The position numbers and the translations under genes are program-made. A stretch of DNA of 64,000 nt from Shinisaurus crocodilurus (taxonomy: Eukaryota > Chordata > Lepidosauria > Squamata > Shinisauridae), in contig CM037877.1 in NCBI GenBank assembly GCA_021292165.1, forward strand, positions 160,537,871 to 160,601,870. Reading direction: 5' to 3'. The notes under the pieces were generated by a model. That model was not told the DNA's origin. It saw only the letters and a list, made by a program, of their open reading frames with translations, and did no database searches. Positions 31,130 to 41,879 of the stretch are shown here, piece by piece (the first letter of the stretch is position 1; each line of letters starts with the position of its first letter).

Positions 31130-31265
31130 GATTAATTCCTGAAGCTGCTTGCTTTTCTCTTCCCTCCCCCTCCCTTCTTTTGTATAGTTTCTACTAGACT
31201 GTAAGCCTGCATGCAGGGACTGTGTTGTTTTTTAACCTTTCTACAGCACCTAGGGAACGTTAGAC

Positions 31266-31305
31266 ATTTTAACAACAACAACTACTACTACTACTACTAC
31301 TACTG
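31266..31305. repeat. (ACA)n(ACT)n microsatellite
   Basis: ACA then ACT trinucleotide repeats. Confidence 0.85.
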
Positions 31306-31487
31306 TAAATAAAAAAAATACTACCATTCACTGAAAAATCTCTGGTGCTCAGTCATCCAAGGGAACTTAGGTAGCACTGCTCTCAGAATGTATTAGAGAA
31401 GTAGGAAGTAGTACACAACTATAAGTTGGCCACACCCTAGCACAGAATTAGGCACTTGTGTGTTCATTAATTTCAATGCACATCTTG

Positions 31488-31722
31488 GGCTGCAATCCCA
31501 TACCCATTTACCTGGGAGTAAGCACCATTGAACTCAGTGGAACTAACTTTTGATTAGACATGTATAGGATGGCACAGTTGAGTAAATCTAACTTTGTGCT
31601 GGATTGTGGCCGACATAACTCTTTTACAGTGCAATCTAGGCATGTCTACTCAAAAATAAGTCCTACTGCATTCAATCAGGCTTCCTCTCAGTTAAGTCTG
31701 TATAGGATTGCAGCCTCTAAGG
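31488..31722. mobile_element. MITE-like repeat, family G-related
   Basis: Contains 'gctgcaatcccataccc', 'acctgggagtaagcaccatt', then inverted text 'tctactcaaaaataagtcc' and 'tataggattgcagcc'. The ends are complementary. Related fragments lie at 35770-35855 and 51711-51800. Confidence 0.65.
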
Positions 31723-31729
31723 AAACAAA

Positions 31730-32525
31730 AAGATAATATCTCACACCAACTTGATGGCTTGAATGCCTTTGTCCAAGTTACTCAGAGTAAATGCTGGTAT
31801 ACACTTCAAATATTTCATACTTTAATTTAATTTATTTTTTTTATATAATTAGAAATGTGCCTATGGATGATGATTTTTAATTTTGAAATCAATCATATAT
31901 TAATTTAGCAGTTATTTTTACTATCACCCAACTGTAAAATTTTATATTTTACTACTATGATAACATAATGAACCATTAATTTCAGATTTGAATCCCTGTA
32001 TACTGATGAATTTGTAATTCCCTCGTGCACATGGTTGAAGGATTTTTTTTTTCAAAGCATGTCTAATACTGCAAAAGATCTGTCTTAGTGTTTGATGATA
32101 ATTAGCTACAAAATTAGCCAGCTAGAAATGTTATTTATCAAAATGACACTGAGTCCTGGAAAAGATTGAGAAACTCTCCAGTGGAGTGTTCGCAAACATG
32201 GACAACTCAGTTGTATGAGGTTTGAATGACAAAGTATTGATTGAAAAAAGTATCTCTCAGTTACAGGTTTGAAGGCTTTTCCCACTTTGAAAAAGGTAAA
32301 GCAAAAGATGCTTAGGCTGCTCATGTGACACATTTAGGATCAGATTCTCTTTGCATGCAGACATGGCTCTGCTGCAGCTTGTAATAAGAAAGGGCTAAAA
32401 TGCAGTGTTTTTTATTTAGTTACAGTCACAGTATGCTGTAGCTGGCCCTACTGTCAGGTGGAGTGAGACAGATGAGGCAGGCAGCTGGTTTTGAATGTTG
32501 CGAAAGGAAAGCAAATGTTTAGTGA
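31730..32525. other. Mostly unique AT-rich sequence
   Basis: 32040-32290 is repeat-free and moderately complex, and could hold regulatory DNA. A short hAT-end-like piece ('gctggccctactgtcagg') is at 32440-32460. No gene. Confidence 0.35.
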
Positions 32526-32530
32526 TTTAA

Positions 32531-32531
<1 letters not shown>

Positions 32532-32593
<62 letters not shown>

Positions 32594-32594
32594 T
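32532..32594. repeat. (ATT)n microsatellite, 63 bp
   Basis: Uninterrupted ATT repeat of about 21 units. Confidence 0.97.
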
Positions 32595-32818
32595 TGCACA
32601 TTTACTTAGTAGGTGCAATAGCAAGGGTCACTTAGGGTGCAGAGCTAATCAACTGCTCGGGGTGCATCAGAGAGCTTTGGGTGGAAATGGGTAATAACAA
32701 GGGATGTAGCCTAGCAGTCAGATGGAGCCAAAGAAGTTTCCTTTAGCCTGGGTTTCTTGTGTATAAAAAGACTAGCATGTTCGGTATGTTCTGTAGTAGT
32801 GGTGGTTTCATTCTGTTA

Positions 32819-32950
32819 GGGCGCAATCCTATGCATGTTTAGACAGAAAAAAGTCCTACAGCTCCCAGCATGCCTCAGCAATCCATGCTGGTGTGTGATG
32901 CTGGGAGTTGTAGGATGTTTTTCTGTCTAAACATGCATAAGATTGCATCC
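32819..32950. mobile_element. PIF/Harbinger-type MITE, 132 bp, TTA duplication
   Basis: Left end GGGCGCAATCCTATGCATG, right end CATGCATAAGATTGCATCC, flanked by TTA (32816-32818 and 32951-32953). Inner arms 'tcctacagctcccagcatgc' fold against 'gctgggagttgtaggat'. It is the full-length relative of 497-585. Confidence 0.85.
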
Positions 32951-33360
32951 TTAGACACCTGGCCTGATTTGCTTTGCTGCTATCTGTTTATGGCTCAGTA
33001 AAGTTTGCCAAGACCTTCACTTTCTGGATTCATTCTGCTTTATTCAGCCACTTCTGCTAATACTGTTGTTAAGACTCAGTGGCCCCAATCCAAATCTATG
33101 CACTCAAAAGCATGGCTATGTGTGCTTAGGCCTAACCAATTACCCACAGTAGTGACAATCATTCAGCAGAGAGAGGGAGTGCCTGTGGGGCGGGGAGGAA
33201 TCCAACCTCCTGCTTTCCATTCCAAATATTATTAGTCATGGGGTTATGTGTGGGTGAAGCCCTGGCCGATAGATCTGTCAGGGGAATCACATATGCAACA
33301 TGTCTGTGTGAGCACAGTTTTGCTCTACCCAGACTGACCTTTCTGCAGCTCTTGGGCTAA

Positions 33361-33660
33361 TGAGCGCATTGGAGCTTAGTTATCCACCAGTGTTTGCACT
33401 CCCTGAATGTTCCGACACAGTTCTTAACCCCCAAAAAACTTATCACAATGTGCTTAAAATGCATATTTTGGGAGAAAATACATTTAGAAATATGTGTTTG
33501 GAGAGGAAATGCATATTTAAGTATATATTTAAATGCGGATTTCTGTGCACCATTATTGTTATTATTATTATTATTATTACAGATTAATTTGGAGATAAAT
33601 GGATTGATAGGTGAACACACGCTAAAGTGACACAGAGTGGAAATACACTGATGGACCCAT
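33361..33660. repeat. Repeat family J (TGCATATTT/TGCATTTT-rich)
   Basis: Phased 'aaatgcatatttaag' type motifs like those in 45373-45830, 48120-49325 and 58840-59345. An (ATT)n run is at 33556-33580. Class unknown. Confidence 0.6.
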
Positions 33661-33969
33661 CCCTGGACACAAGGCTCTGAGCTGGATTTGGGTGAGGGTA
33701 TGAACAGGAGTCTTCCTATGTAATATGAAGAGGAATATGCCTATTGTGAGTGTGACTGTAATTCTATAAGGGAAAGATCCATGTAAGGGGATGTCCAGAG
33801 CTGAGCCCTGGGGGTTTGTTCCTTGGCAGCTCCACTGCCCGTAATGTTCGCTATAAACATTAATATTAATCCTCACAACAGTCAGTGAGGGAAGTGCATA
33901 TCATCTTTGTCAATGGGCAATTGTAGTACTTAACAAATTGCTTAAAAGATAATTTGGTCTCAGTTTCAT

Positions 33970-34009
<40 letters not shown>
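33970..34009. repeat. (CT)n microsatellite
   Basis: Perfect dinucleotide run of about 20 units. Confidence 0.97.
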
Positions 34010-34012
<3 letters not shown>

Positions 34013-34278
34013 AAGATTCCCAAATACTGGAGTGGCCTGATCAACCACACCAGACCTAAATCTGGAGCATAATACAATCATATAAAATAAGATTGCCCCT
34101 GACAAAGGAGCGCAGAAATTTCACTTTGGCACCTCTGAGAACTCATTCTCTTTTTGCTTTCCATTCATCCCAGGTGCCTTCCTTCTGGTTTTTGACAGCC
34201 CAACATTAACTAGTTCCCTATTATTTCCATTTTCTGGGGAGGATGCTGTGCTCATATGATCAGATCTCCATTTACTCC

Positions 34279-34545
34279 AATTTATTTATTTTATTTTTTA
34301 TTACATTTATCTCCTCCTCCTCCTCCTCCTCCTCCTCCTCCTCCTCCTCTTCTTTTCCTCCAAGAAACCCAAAGCGGCTTACATAGTCTTCCTCCTCTCC
34401 ATTTCATTTTCACAACAACCCTGTTAGGCTGAAAGTCAGTGACTGGCCCAAAGCCACCCAGTGGGCTTCATGACAGACTCAGGATTTGAACCTGGGTCTC
34501 CCTAGTCCTACTCCAGCACTCTAACCACTATGCCACACTGGCTCT
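34279..34545 (-). mobile_element. Sauria-type SINE with expanded (CTC)n
   Basis: Minus-strand SINE body ('acaacaaccctgttaggctg') and head ('ctccagcactctaaccacta'). A 40-50-bp CTC microsatellite has expanded next to the A-rich end (34310-34350). Confidence 0.88.
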
Positions 34546-34559
34546 CATCAGTGTTAGCA

Positions 34560-35425
34560 TTGTTAATTAATTCACTGCTGTACTAGTCACACTGGGCAGG
34601 AGGGGATGCTTCTTGATTAAGAGCACCCATTTCCAATCACAAATAATGTTGGGAACTAAATGCCAAGGTAGACGATATGGTAAATGCACGAATGCATTTG
34701 ATCTTTGTGAATTTTGCTATTTGGGTGGTGGTAGCTGCTCCATCAGGATTGCAGTCTTCAGGCAGAGGTTTAACCCTCTTGCCAGTGACATGGTCTTGAC
34801 TTACCGTTGGCAGGAACCATGTTTGCCAAGAAACCAAACTGGCCTCAGTCACCAAATGTTCAGTCCAGAAAACCACCCTTAAATCATTTTTTAAAAAATC
34901 ATAGTTCTTGTGTATGTTTACAGCACCTCTGCATGCCAGCTTCTAGTCCTATGCAACTGAAGCACTGGCAAAATGCTAGGAACGTGGCAAGGGATCTGAT
35001 ACTTGACTTTCTACATTTGAAACTTATGGGTGATCTTCAGGAGGATTGGTGTTGGAGGTGTCAGGTGGCCTGAGCTGAGTTGCACACCTCTGTCATATTT
35101 CTTTGGAACTGCCCAACTGACAGCCTCCCAGGATTCCCCTCTCCTCCCCTTATGAATAGACACGCCTACAGAAGCATATACTATACTATAGATAGAGACA
35201 TCAGAGAGTACAAACAGGAATTTGTGTGATAATGTGGTCCCTCCCATGTGTGGCAATGCATATGTGGGAAGGGGGCTGAGGTGAGAAGGATTCTACTGCT
35301 GTCGGAAGCCCCTGCATGCATCCAGCTCCAGAGAGAGAGAGAGAAGATTTTCCACTCACGGTAGCTACTTTCTGTTTGAAGGATCTGTTCTGAAGACTCA
35401 AGTGGAGCAGACACTAGACATTCAT
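34560..35425. other. Unique sequence, no gene recognised
   Basis: Several short frames without similarity. 34620-34880 has the balanced, repeat-free texture of possible noncoding regulatory DNA. Confidence 0.3.
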
Positions 35426-35429
35426 AGAG

Positions 35430-35590
35430 ACTTATTTTATTTATGTATTTATTTAAAGCATTTTTGCTCTGGTCTTTAGCCAAAAATGCTCCCAGGGTGG
35501 CTTACAGATGATCAATAAAAAGTCAATGGTCGTAGCCTACAGGCTTACAATCTAAAAGGCACAGCACAAAAGGAAAAGGGGATGGGAAAA
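35430..35590 (-). mobile_element. LINE 3'-end fragment
   Basis: Antisense 'ctcccagggtggcttacag' and '(TTTA)n' resemble the 3' untranslated ends of L2/CR1-clade LINEs elsewhere in the window. Confidence 0.6.
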
Positions 35591-35769
35591 GAAGAGGAAA
35601 CATGCACACTCGGTATCAATTCTTAAAGTTATATAACCCACAGTATCACAGGACTGGGGAGAACCACCAATTTAATGAAGAATTCATGACACTGACCTAG
35701 TAAGAAGCAGTTTTGTGAAATGGCCCCTCCCTCAACTTTCTTCCTCTGAATCATTTCACTGCTGCTTCA

Positions 35770-35855
35770 GCATGTTGACTTGGGAGTAAGTGCCATTGAA
35801 CTCAGTGAGGTTTATTTCTGATGAGACATGCATGGGATTGCACTGTCAATCTTTG
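35770..35855. mobile_element. MITE fragment, family G-related
   Basis: 'cttgggagtaagtgccattg' and 'gacatgcatgggattgcact' match the halves of 31488-31722. Confidence 0.65.
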
Positions 35856-35922
35856 ATTCCCCCCTCATCCCCAAAAATGGACTTTTAAATTTTTGTGTCT
35901 GTTTTTGAATAAAGCATATTTG

Positions 35923-35926
<4 letters not shown>

Positions 35927-36000
<74 letters not shown>

Positions 36001-36002
36001 TT
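35927..36002. repeat. (AAT)n-(ATT)n self-complementary microsatellite
   Basis: About 38 bp of AAT repeats are followed head-to-head by about 35 bp of ATT repeats, so the strand can fold on itself. Confidence 0.95.
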
Positions 36003-36860
36003 GAAAGAAAATGTTAGAAAAAAGAAATCCCAGTGGAAAACATTTTTTTTAGTTCGGTTTTAAAGATAGCATTGCGTGGAATGGCACACAATGACTTTAT
36101 ATGTTTAACTAGCCTTCTTCAATCACTACCCTTCCTGGGGATATAATAAAGGGCTGGCCCTGCCTTCCCCACATGCCAAATCAATGGTCTTTCCTCCTTT
36201 TTATGAAAAGAAGACGGGAAAGAAAAGGATATGGTGCCATCAAAGAGACTCTCATAGGACAGGGTATGACCTAACTGTGAATCCTCACACATCCAATATC
36301 TTCGAACGCCCCACATTTCCCTCCTCCTTCTCACTGAATGTGCTTGGGCTCTGTTTCCTGGAAGTGCAACCCCCCCCCCAAAACTGGGATCTTACGTGAC
36401 TGAAGGAGCACTTTAAGCCTTTAAGGCCGGGTGGCATGGTCAGGTAGCGACTGAATGGACTCTTCTGTGCTGCTGCCTCTCCTCCTCCCTGGCCGCTTTC
36501 ACTTCCTCCAGCCATGCCACTTTCTCCTCCTCCTCCTCCTCCTCCTCCTCCTCCTCCTCCTCCTCCTCCTCTTCTGTACTGTGTATGGGGGAGTCCTGCC
36601 CACTTGTCCACCAAAAGCAGACATTTGTAGGATGGAGGGGCAGAAAGACAAGAGAGGAGCTAGAGCCACCTATTGTATGCCTGAGGGTATGAGAGGAGAG
36701 CCTGCTAAGGGCCCCCCCACACAAACCTGGAGCTGACCCTGAAGCTCTTCTAGATTTGTTTTTCCTGTAGGGTAATAGATATGCGGAATCAGGCCATTTT
36801 CCACGTGAAAAGTAATGTCTAGCCCGATGCTCATTCTTCTCTGGAACTTCCTGTGTGGCA
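36003..36860. other. Mixed sequence with (CTC)n at 36521-36570
   Basis: Unique to 36480, then a CTC microsatellite in C/T-rich sequence. 'ctggagctgaccctg' at 36728-36742 resembles a hAT end. The Leu-rich and Glu-rich frames over the microsatellite are artefacts. Confidence 0.45.
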
Positions 36861-36864
36861 TTTT

Positions 36865-37300
36865 AAAGTCAACGTTTATTTGGAGTACAGTGAAAAGTCA
36901 TTCTAATAAGTACAGTAGATTATGGATCTGTCTGAGCACAATGCAGATCAAGAGAGAGTTTTAATCGTTATGGCCTGTTTTAATTACTACTTGACACATT
37001 GTCTCTATTGTCCTTCTTCGAGTCCCTCTTTTGAATGAAATACTAAAGAAGAGTCACAGCTGAAAATATGCGCAGTCGACAAAGGAAATGGCTTTGAACT
37101 CATTGCAGTGATTTATTGTCCACATTTCTTTATGAATATTTATTTGCCAGAACGAAAGCAATTCATTGAAGAGAAAACATGACGACTTGTTAGCGGAACA
37201 TTTGCATACACTAATGGTTAAAAGGAAGGACGGGAGTGGGGAAAATAATGTAATGCATTATAATCATGCTAATCCTACATTTCTTTTCTATTTACTGTAG
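36865..37300. other. Unique block, candidate conserved noncoding element
   Basis: About 435 bp with no repeat, low CpG, and clustered homeodomain-like and octamer-like cores ('tttaattactac', 'tttgcatacactaat', 'tatttatttgcc'). No ORF. The texture matches developmental enhancers, but conservation cannot be tested here. Confidence 0.4.
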
Positions 37301-37499
37301 CTAATTCCAAATGTTGGACATGGAAAGGGAAGGACTAAGCTTGACTCATAGGAACTTTTGCGGCTCAAATGAAGCCATAAAAGGACTCCATTATCCCATA
37401 TATTTGTGTTGGGAGAGACATTGCTTTTGGAATCTTGGCTTATGTGTCTTGTTCTGCCTTGCACGGTTCCTTCCTATGCATTTGCTTCCAGGAGCCTTC

Positions 37500-37645
37500 A
37501 ACTGGGGATTATATTTTGATTTATTTCTGTTTCAATTTATTCATTTCTCACTCCACCCTTCCTCCAGTAAGCTGAGGGCCATGCACATCATTCCCTGCCT
37601 ATCTTATATAGCTTCACAACAACCCTGTGAGGAGGTTAGGCTGCT
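37500..37645 (-). mobile_element. Decayed SINE 3' fragment
   Basis: 'cttcacaacaaccctgtgagg' type core with degenerate TTTA-rich text upstream, the reverse-complement Sauria SINE body. Confidence 0.6.
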
Positions 37646-37649
37646 TCTT

Positions 37650-38130
37650 CGAGAAGCATGTGCAACAGCAGCAGCAGCCGCTGGCAATGGGTGCAATCAC
37701 AGATAACAAAGAGAACATCTTCCATTTCCATTGAAAGCACTCAAGAGGTTGAAGGGCACGCGTCGCCTTGCGAGGACGCACCACAAGCCGGCTCTCTGCT
37801 CTCTCTTGTTTATCAATGGGGGGGGGGGGGAGAAAGTCAAATGATTCATAGGATTTGATCCACTGCCCAAAATGTAAGATTTCTTCATAATGGGGCTACA
37901 TTATAAAAGCCATTATCAAGAGAGCTGAAATGCAGCTATAAAATGCCTTTGCACACTACCCTTATACTGTCATTAATGGGAGTGGACATATTTTTATTCA
38001 TTATTCTAATTCTCCCTTTTTAATATATTTTAAATCCTTTATTTTCAGCTAAAAATAGTGTGCTGCTGGCAGTGAAAAACCTGTTTCTTATGGGCAATTC
38101 CATTAAGGCAACCATTAGGCTTGCATAAAA
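37650..38130. other. Unique block, candidate conserved noncoding element
   Basis: Interrupted only by a G-run (37818-37831). The 37885-38125 part has 'attataaaagccattatcaa', 'ctgtcattaatggg' and 'ccattaaggcaaccattagg', dense in TAAT/ATTA cores. No ORF. Confidence 0.4.
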
Positions 38131-38271
38131 GGCTATAGGAAGCTAGCTAGCACAGACGCCGAGCCATGGACGTAAAATGGCCTTGATGGAAGCCTGTTCT
38201 GCATTCTGCCCTGCCTGTAGGTCTCAGCGGGGCAGATCGACACATAAGTTCACTGCAGTACTCACATAACA

Positions 38272-38630
38272 TGAGCCCTGTTCAGGTGTTAACTGATCAG
38301 GTAGATCAGACATGCGAGAAGGGAGAGTGCTCCAGCCCTGCCCTTCTCCCTGGTTGCGTCTGTTGCCCTCTATTTGTGGAAGGTGAAGGTCTGAAGAGGA
38401 GAACCTTCTGTAACCGTGGAGGCTCTCCACGCAAACCAGAATGTTGGAAAATCTGCATTCTGGCTTCCATGGAGATCCTCCATGGATGCAGGAGGCTCTC
38501 CTCTTCAGGCAGTCACCCTCCACAAGTAGAGGGGGACAGATGGGACAAAGCAGAGGGGCAGGGCTGGAGCACTCTCCCTCCTCACATGTCTGATCTACCT
38601 GATCAGTGAACACCTGAATAGGGCTATTCT
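38272..38630. mobile_element. Foldback transposon, ~350 bp inverted repeat
   Basis: The left arm ('ttcaggtgttaactgatcag', 'gggagagtgctccagccctg') and the right arm ('cagggctggagcactctccc', 'ctgatcagtgaacacctgaa') pair over about 150 bp each, meeting near 'ggaggctctccacg'/'catggagatcctccatgg'. No clear target duplication. The antisense/sense open frames mirror each other for this reason. Confidence 0.75.
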
Positions 38631-38722
38631 GAAGCTGTGTAGGACTGAATTACAGTCACCATGGGAAAACGGTGTGGTTGTTTTTGAGCCAGGCTGAGGA
38701 TCAGGCAGCTTCAGTTGTTATA

Positions 38723-38981
38723 CAGTAATACCTTGGATTGCAAGTAACTTGGTCTGAGAGCGTTTTGCAAGACAAGCAAATTTTTTAAATTTTTTTTACT
38801 TGATAAACGAGCAAGGTCTTGCAAGGCAAGTCGTAGGGATGTAACTGCTCACCTCGAGCGGGTGTAGCAGGCCGAAATCGGCCCCGCTCACACCCGCCAG
38901 AGACTCGCTTTGATATAAGAGTGTTTTGGATTATAAGCATGGTTCCGGAACAAATTATGCTTGCAATCCAAGGTATTACTG
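38723..38981. mobile_element. Tc1/mariner (Tigger-like) MITE, TA duplication
   Basis: Starts CAGTAATACCTTGGATTGCA and ends TGCAATCCAAGGTATTACTG, a perfect 20-bp inverted repeat flanked by TA (38721-38722 and 38982-38983). The interior holds a CpG-rich segment. 259 bp, no transposase. Confidence 0.9.
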
Positions 38982-39089
38982 TATGTGTAGTGTACCCAAC
39001 ATATTACACAAGGGTGAATGTCCTTGTACCAGGCTATTCCAGAAGCTGGTAAACAAAATGCCCAGGTCCTTACAAGGGTCTATCTATGA

Positions 39090-39336
39090 CAGGGGTGGGC
39101 AACATGCAGCCTGCAGGCTGCATGCACTCCTGTGACACACACCCCACTGCAACCCTCTCTGTGCTGCCAAATTCAGCATTGGAAAACATTTTCATGGGTT
39201 AAATGGTGCTCTGTAGCAACCAAGGAGCACTCAGAGGTCAAATTGGACCATTTCTGATATATTTTTTCATGTGGTGCCCCATGGATGTGGGAGGGGGCAG
39301 GGGGCAAAATACCCACCCCACAGTTTCCCACCCTTG
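39090..39336. mobile_element. hAT-type MITE, perfect 8-bp TSD
   Basis: Starts CAGGGGTGGGCAAC and ends TTTCCCACCCTTG. Flanked by ATCTATGA on both sides (39082-39089 and 39337-39344). Confidence 0.9.
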
Positions 39337-39356
39337 ATCTATGACACGTTTATCCA

Positions 39357-39590
39357 GGGCATACCCTCCAACATTTCACAGATGAAAATAGGGACACACA
39401 TGTGAATTTGTAAGAGGTATGGTTAAGCAACATGAAGGTGCGATCAAGAGGGTGTGGCCAGGCAACATGAGGGCGTGGCCAAGGGTATGGCCACCCACCC
39501 CAGGATGCTCTAACCGTTTAAGGGCTCTGACCACTCTGAAGCCACTTTGATCTCCAGACCCATGATGGTGATGGTGATGGTGATTGCTGT
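39357..39590. mobile_element. DNA-transposon end (GGCATACCCTCCAA)
   Basis: The left terminus GGCATACCCTCCAA has its complement TTGGAGGGTATGCC at 41320-41333. The two may be the ends of one 2-kb interrupted element or of two copies. Sub-terminal text includes 'gatgaaaatagggacaca'. Confidence 0.5.
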
Positions 39591-39594
39591 TGTT

Positions 39595-39770
39595 GTCATT
39601 ATTATTATTGTACCATCAATGTGCATGGTGCTTTACCGAGTATAAGAGAACAGTTCCCTGCCCCAAAGAGCTTACAATCTGAAATGTAATATAGAGGCGA
39701 CAACAAATGGTAGGAAGGGGTAAACCGGGGAGGAATATGCCATTATTTCAGTCAAACATAACTATCAGCC
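39595..39770 (-). mobile_element. Retroelement 3' fragment
   Basis: 'aatgtgcatggtgctttacc' and 'ccccaaagagcttacaatct' resemble antisense LINE/SINE 3' ends with an ATT run at the terminus. Family unassigned. Confidence 0.45.
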
Positions 39771-40214
39771 TACTTTCCCCACATTGTGCAGGAAACTCAT
39801 TGTTTTAAAGCTCTCTCTCCCATTTTAAAAATGGATCCCTCCATTAGTAGTTGCTCTCATTAGTAGTTTGCCAAAGAAATAATAATATGAAACATCTAGA
39901 TATCTCTGAGTGTGCAAAGTGGTTCACAGGCCCACCCTGCAAGCTTCTATTTTCTCCACTCAGAAAAAAAACATGTGGGCTCTATTGTACTTTATTTAAA
40001 AAAACAACAAGAACAACAACACTGTGATTGAACAATAATGCCAGAATTATTATTTGGCCTGAGGTAAAAGAAGTAATTAAGAGGCTTGTAGCATCAACAG
40101 TGTCTCTTGAGTCCTTAAGAATTGTCACTAAGCAGTCTTTTGAAAACTCCAAAGTAAATATTAGTATTCCCTTATGTGCAAAATATTCCTTTTATTAAAT
40201 ATCCCTTTTATTAC

Positions 40215-40299
40215 TTGTTTAAGGCATGGCTAGCTGGGGAATGCTGGGAGTTGTAGGACTTTTTTCCTGTCTAAACATGCATAGGATTGTGCCTCTAAT
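40215..40299. mobile_element. Harbinger-type MITE, right half
   Basis: 'gctgggagttgtaggact', 'ctgtctaaacatgcatagg' and 'attgtgcc' match the right half of 32819-32950. Confidence 0.75.
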
Positions 40300-40950
40300 G
40301 TTGGTTCCCATTTCACGCCGAAGCCTCTTATGCGGGGTGGTTTTAAAGTGTCCTAACAGAATTGCTGGCAGTGGAAAAGGGTCAGCTTGTGTCACTCTGA
40401 GTTATAGTGGCAGAGAGTTCCTTAAGCCCTGAAATATAAGCATTTGCTATAAATAAGAAACCCCATAGGTGGGATTACCCAGTGAAGTAGCAGTTCCCCC
40501 ATAGGTGGTGGCAGTGCTGGGGAGAGGAAAATCCTCCATAAATACTTTGAATGCATGAGCAGCCATTAAGTTCAGACGACCATACCCAAAAAGGTGCACA
40601 CAAAAACACTTTTTGCCCCTTGCACATTTTAGTACCCAACCCCCTTTTTATGCATCTGTTGTTTGGGTTCTGGTCTGTACTGATGTTCTGGTAGTTTTAA
40701 TGGAAATCGTTTTTTGCTACATTATCTTCTATAAGTTTTAATAATTTGGGGGTAAGTTGCCTTGGGTCTTTTTTTAAAGAGAAAGGTGACTAAGAAATCC
40801 AATAAATAAACAATAAAGAGGAAACAATCCCACTGTAAAGACGTTCCAAGGAGAAGCCAGTCACCTCCCACCAATCCCCACCTTTTTGTGTCAGTCAAGA
40901 CAAAGACAGTCAGCCAGTCAGTCAAGACAAAGCCCCCACCTGGGACCAGA
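40300..40950. other. No confident feature
   Basis: Mostly unique. 40720-40815 looks like a decayed LINE/SINE tail ('gttgccttgggtct...aataaataaacaataaa'). Confidence 0.35.
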
Positions 40951-40954
40951 TCCT

Positions 40955-41335
40955 CCTCCTTTTATAAGGTCCTCTACACTCACTTCTGTAAATGCCTGTG
41001 CACTCCAGCCCTTTTCTCTTGCTTTTGCTGTTCTGGACATATCACCAGTGCTTCAGCCTTCCCTGATTGTGCAAGTTCCTTGTTGGTGCCTACCCCTCGA
41101 CCCCTTCTTTCCCACTTCACTTTATGGTTTAACCCTTCTTTCCCCGAGGCGCATAAATGGAAAGGAAGGGAAGCAAGCGAGCCCGTGGAAGGGAAGCGAG
41201 TGAGTCTGTGGCTGGGGAGGGGGCGAGACGCCTCCGGGGAAAATTGGGAATCAGCGGGACAGGGAGAGAAGCCGGGATGGCTACAGTTTTCCCGGGACTG
41301 TCCCGGCAAAACTAGGGCACTTGGAGGGTATGCCA
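40955..41335. mobile_element. DNA-transposon right end, GC-rich
   Basis: Ends in TTGGAGGGTATGCC, with the inner segment 'gggactgtcccgg'. An overlapping 191-codon frame (40888-41463) runs out of this element into a LINE tail and carries no domain. Confidence 0.5.
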
Positions 41336-41380
41336 GTGCTTCTAGCCTCGGGAACCAAAGAAAGAGCTTATCAGCCCTAC

Positions 41381-41870
41381 ATGCAGGGTTTATTTATTTT
41401 TATTTCTTTACATCATTTGTAGACCACCTCTGGGCAGTTAACAATAAAAATTCAAAACCATAAAAACAATCAACAAAAGTCCTAAAAATCAAGCAGAATC
41501 TGAACCACAGTGCAAGACTAAATGAATAAAATAAGACCAGCAACAGCAAAATACTAAAACAGCAGAGCTAAATGGTAAGGATCTTAAAATGATCTTTAAA
41601 AGCCTGGGGAAATAAAAATAAAAAGCTAAATGGTAAGGATCTTAAAATGATCTTTAAAAGCCTGGGGAAATAAAAAGGTCTTCATCTGGTGGTGAAAACC
41701 CCGTAAGGTAGGCTCAAGATAAGCCTCTCTGGGGCAGGGGGATATTCCACAACAAGGGCACCACCATCAAAAAGGCCTTATTGCTGGTAGTCTCCCATCA
41801 TACCTTATTTGATGGGACAACCTGAGAAGAGCCTCTGAAGAAGAGCTTAAAGCCAAGATTACCACTGTGG
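41381..41870 (-). mobile_element. LINE 3' region with internal 58-bp tandem duplication
   Basis: Antisense LINE text ('aaaaaggtcttcatctggtg', 'cctctctggggcaggggg', 'aaaaaggccttattgctgg') parallels 53280-53470 and 2395-2640. 41566-41623 and 41624-41680 are near-identical tandem copies. No ORF. Confidence 0.75.
41566..41680. repeat. 58-bp tandem duplication
   Basis: Two adjacent copies starting 'agctaaatggtaaggatctt'. They are almost identical, so the duplication is recent relative to the LINE. Confidence 0.95.
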
Positions 41871-41879
41871 GAATTACCA

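Noticed and set aside
32491..32694. Frame with a poly-Tyr run
   Set aside because: Translated ATT microsatellite.
36285..36736. Poly-Gly, poly-Glu and poly-Leu frames
   Set aside because: Different frames of one CTC microsatellite.
40888..41463. 191-codon plus-strand frame
   Set aside because: Crosses from a DNA-transposon end into a LINE 3' tail; no domain.
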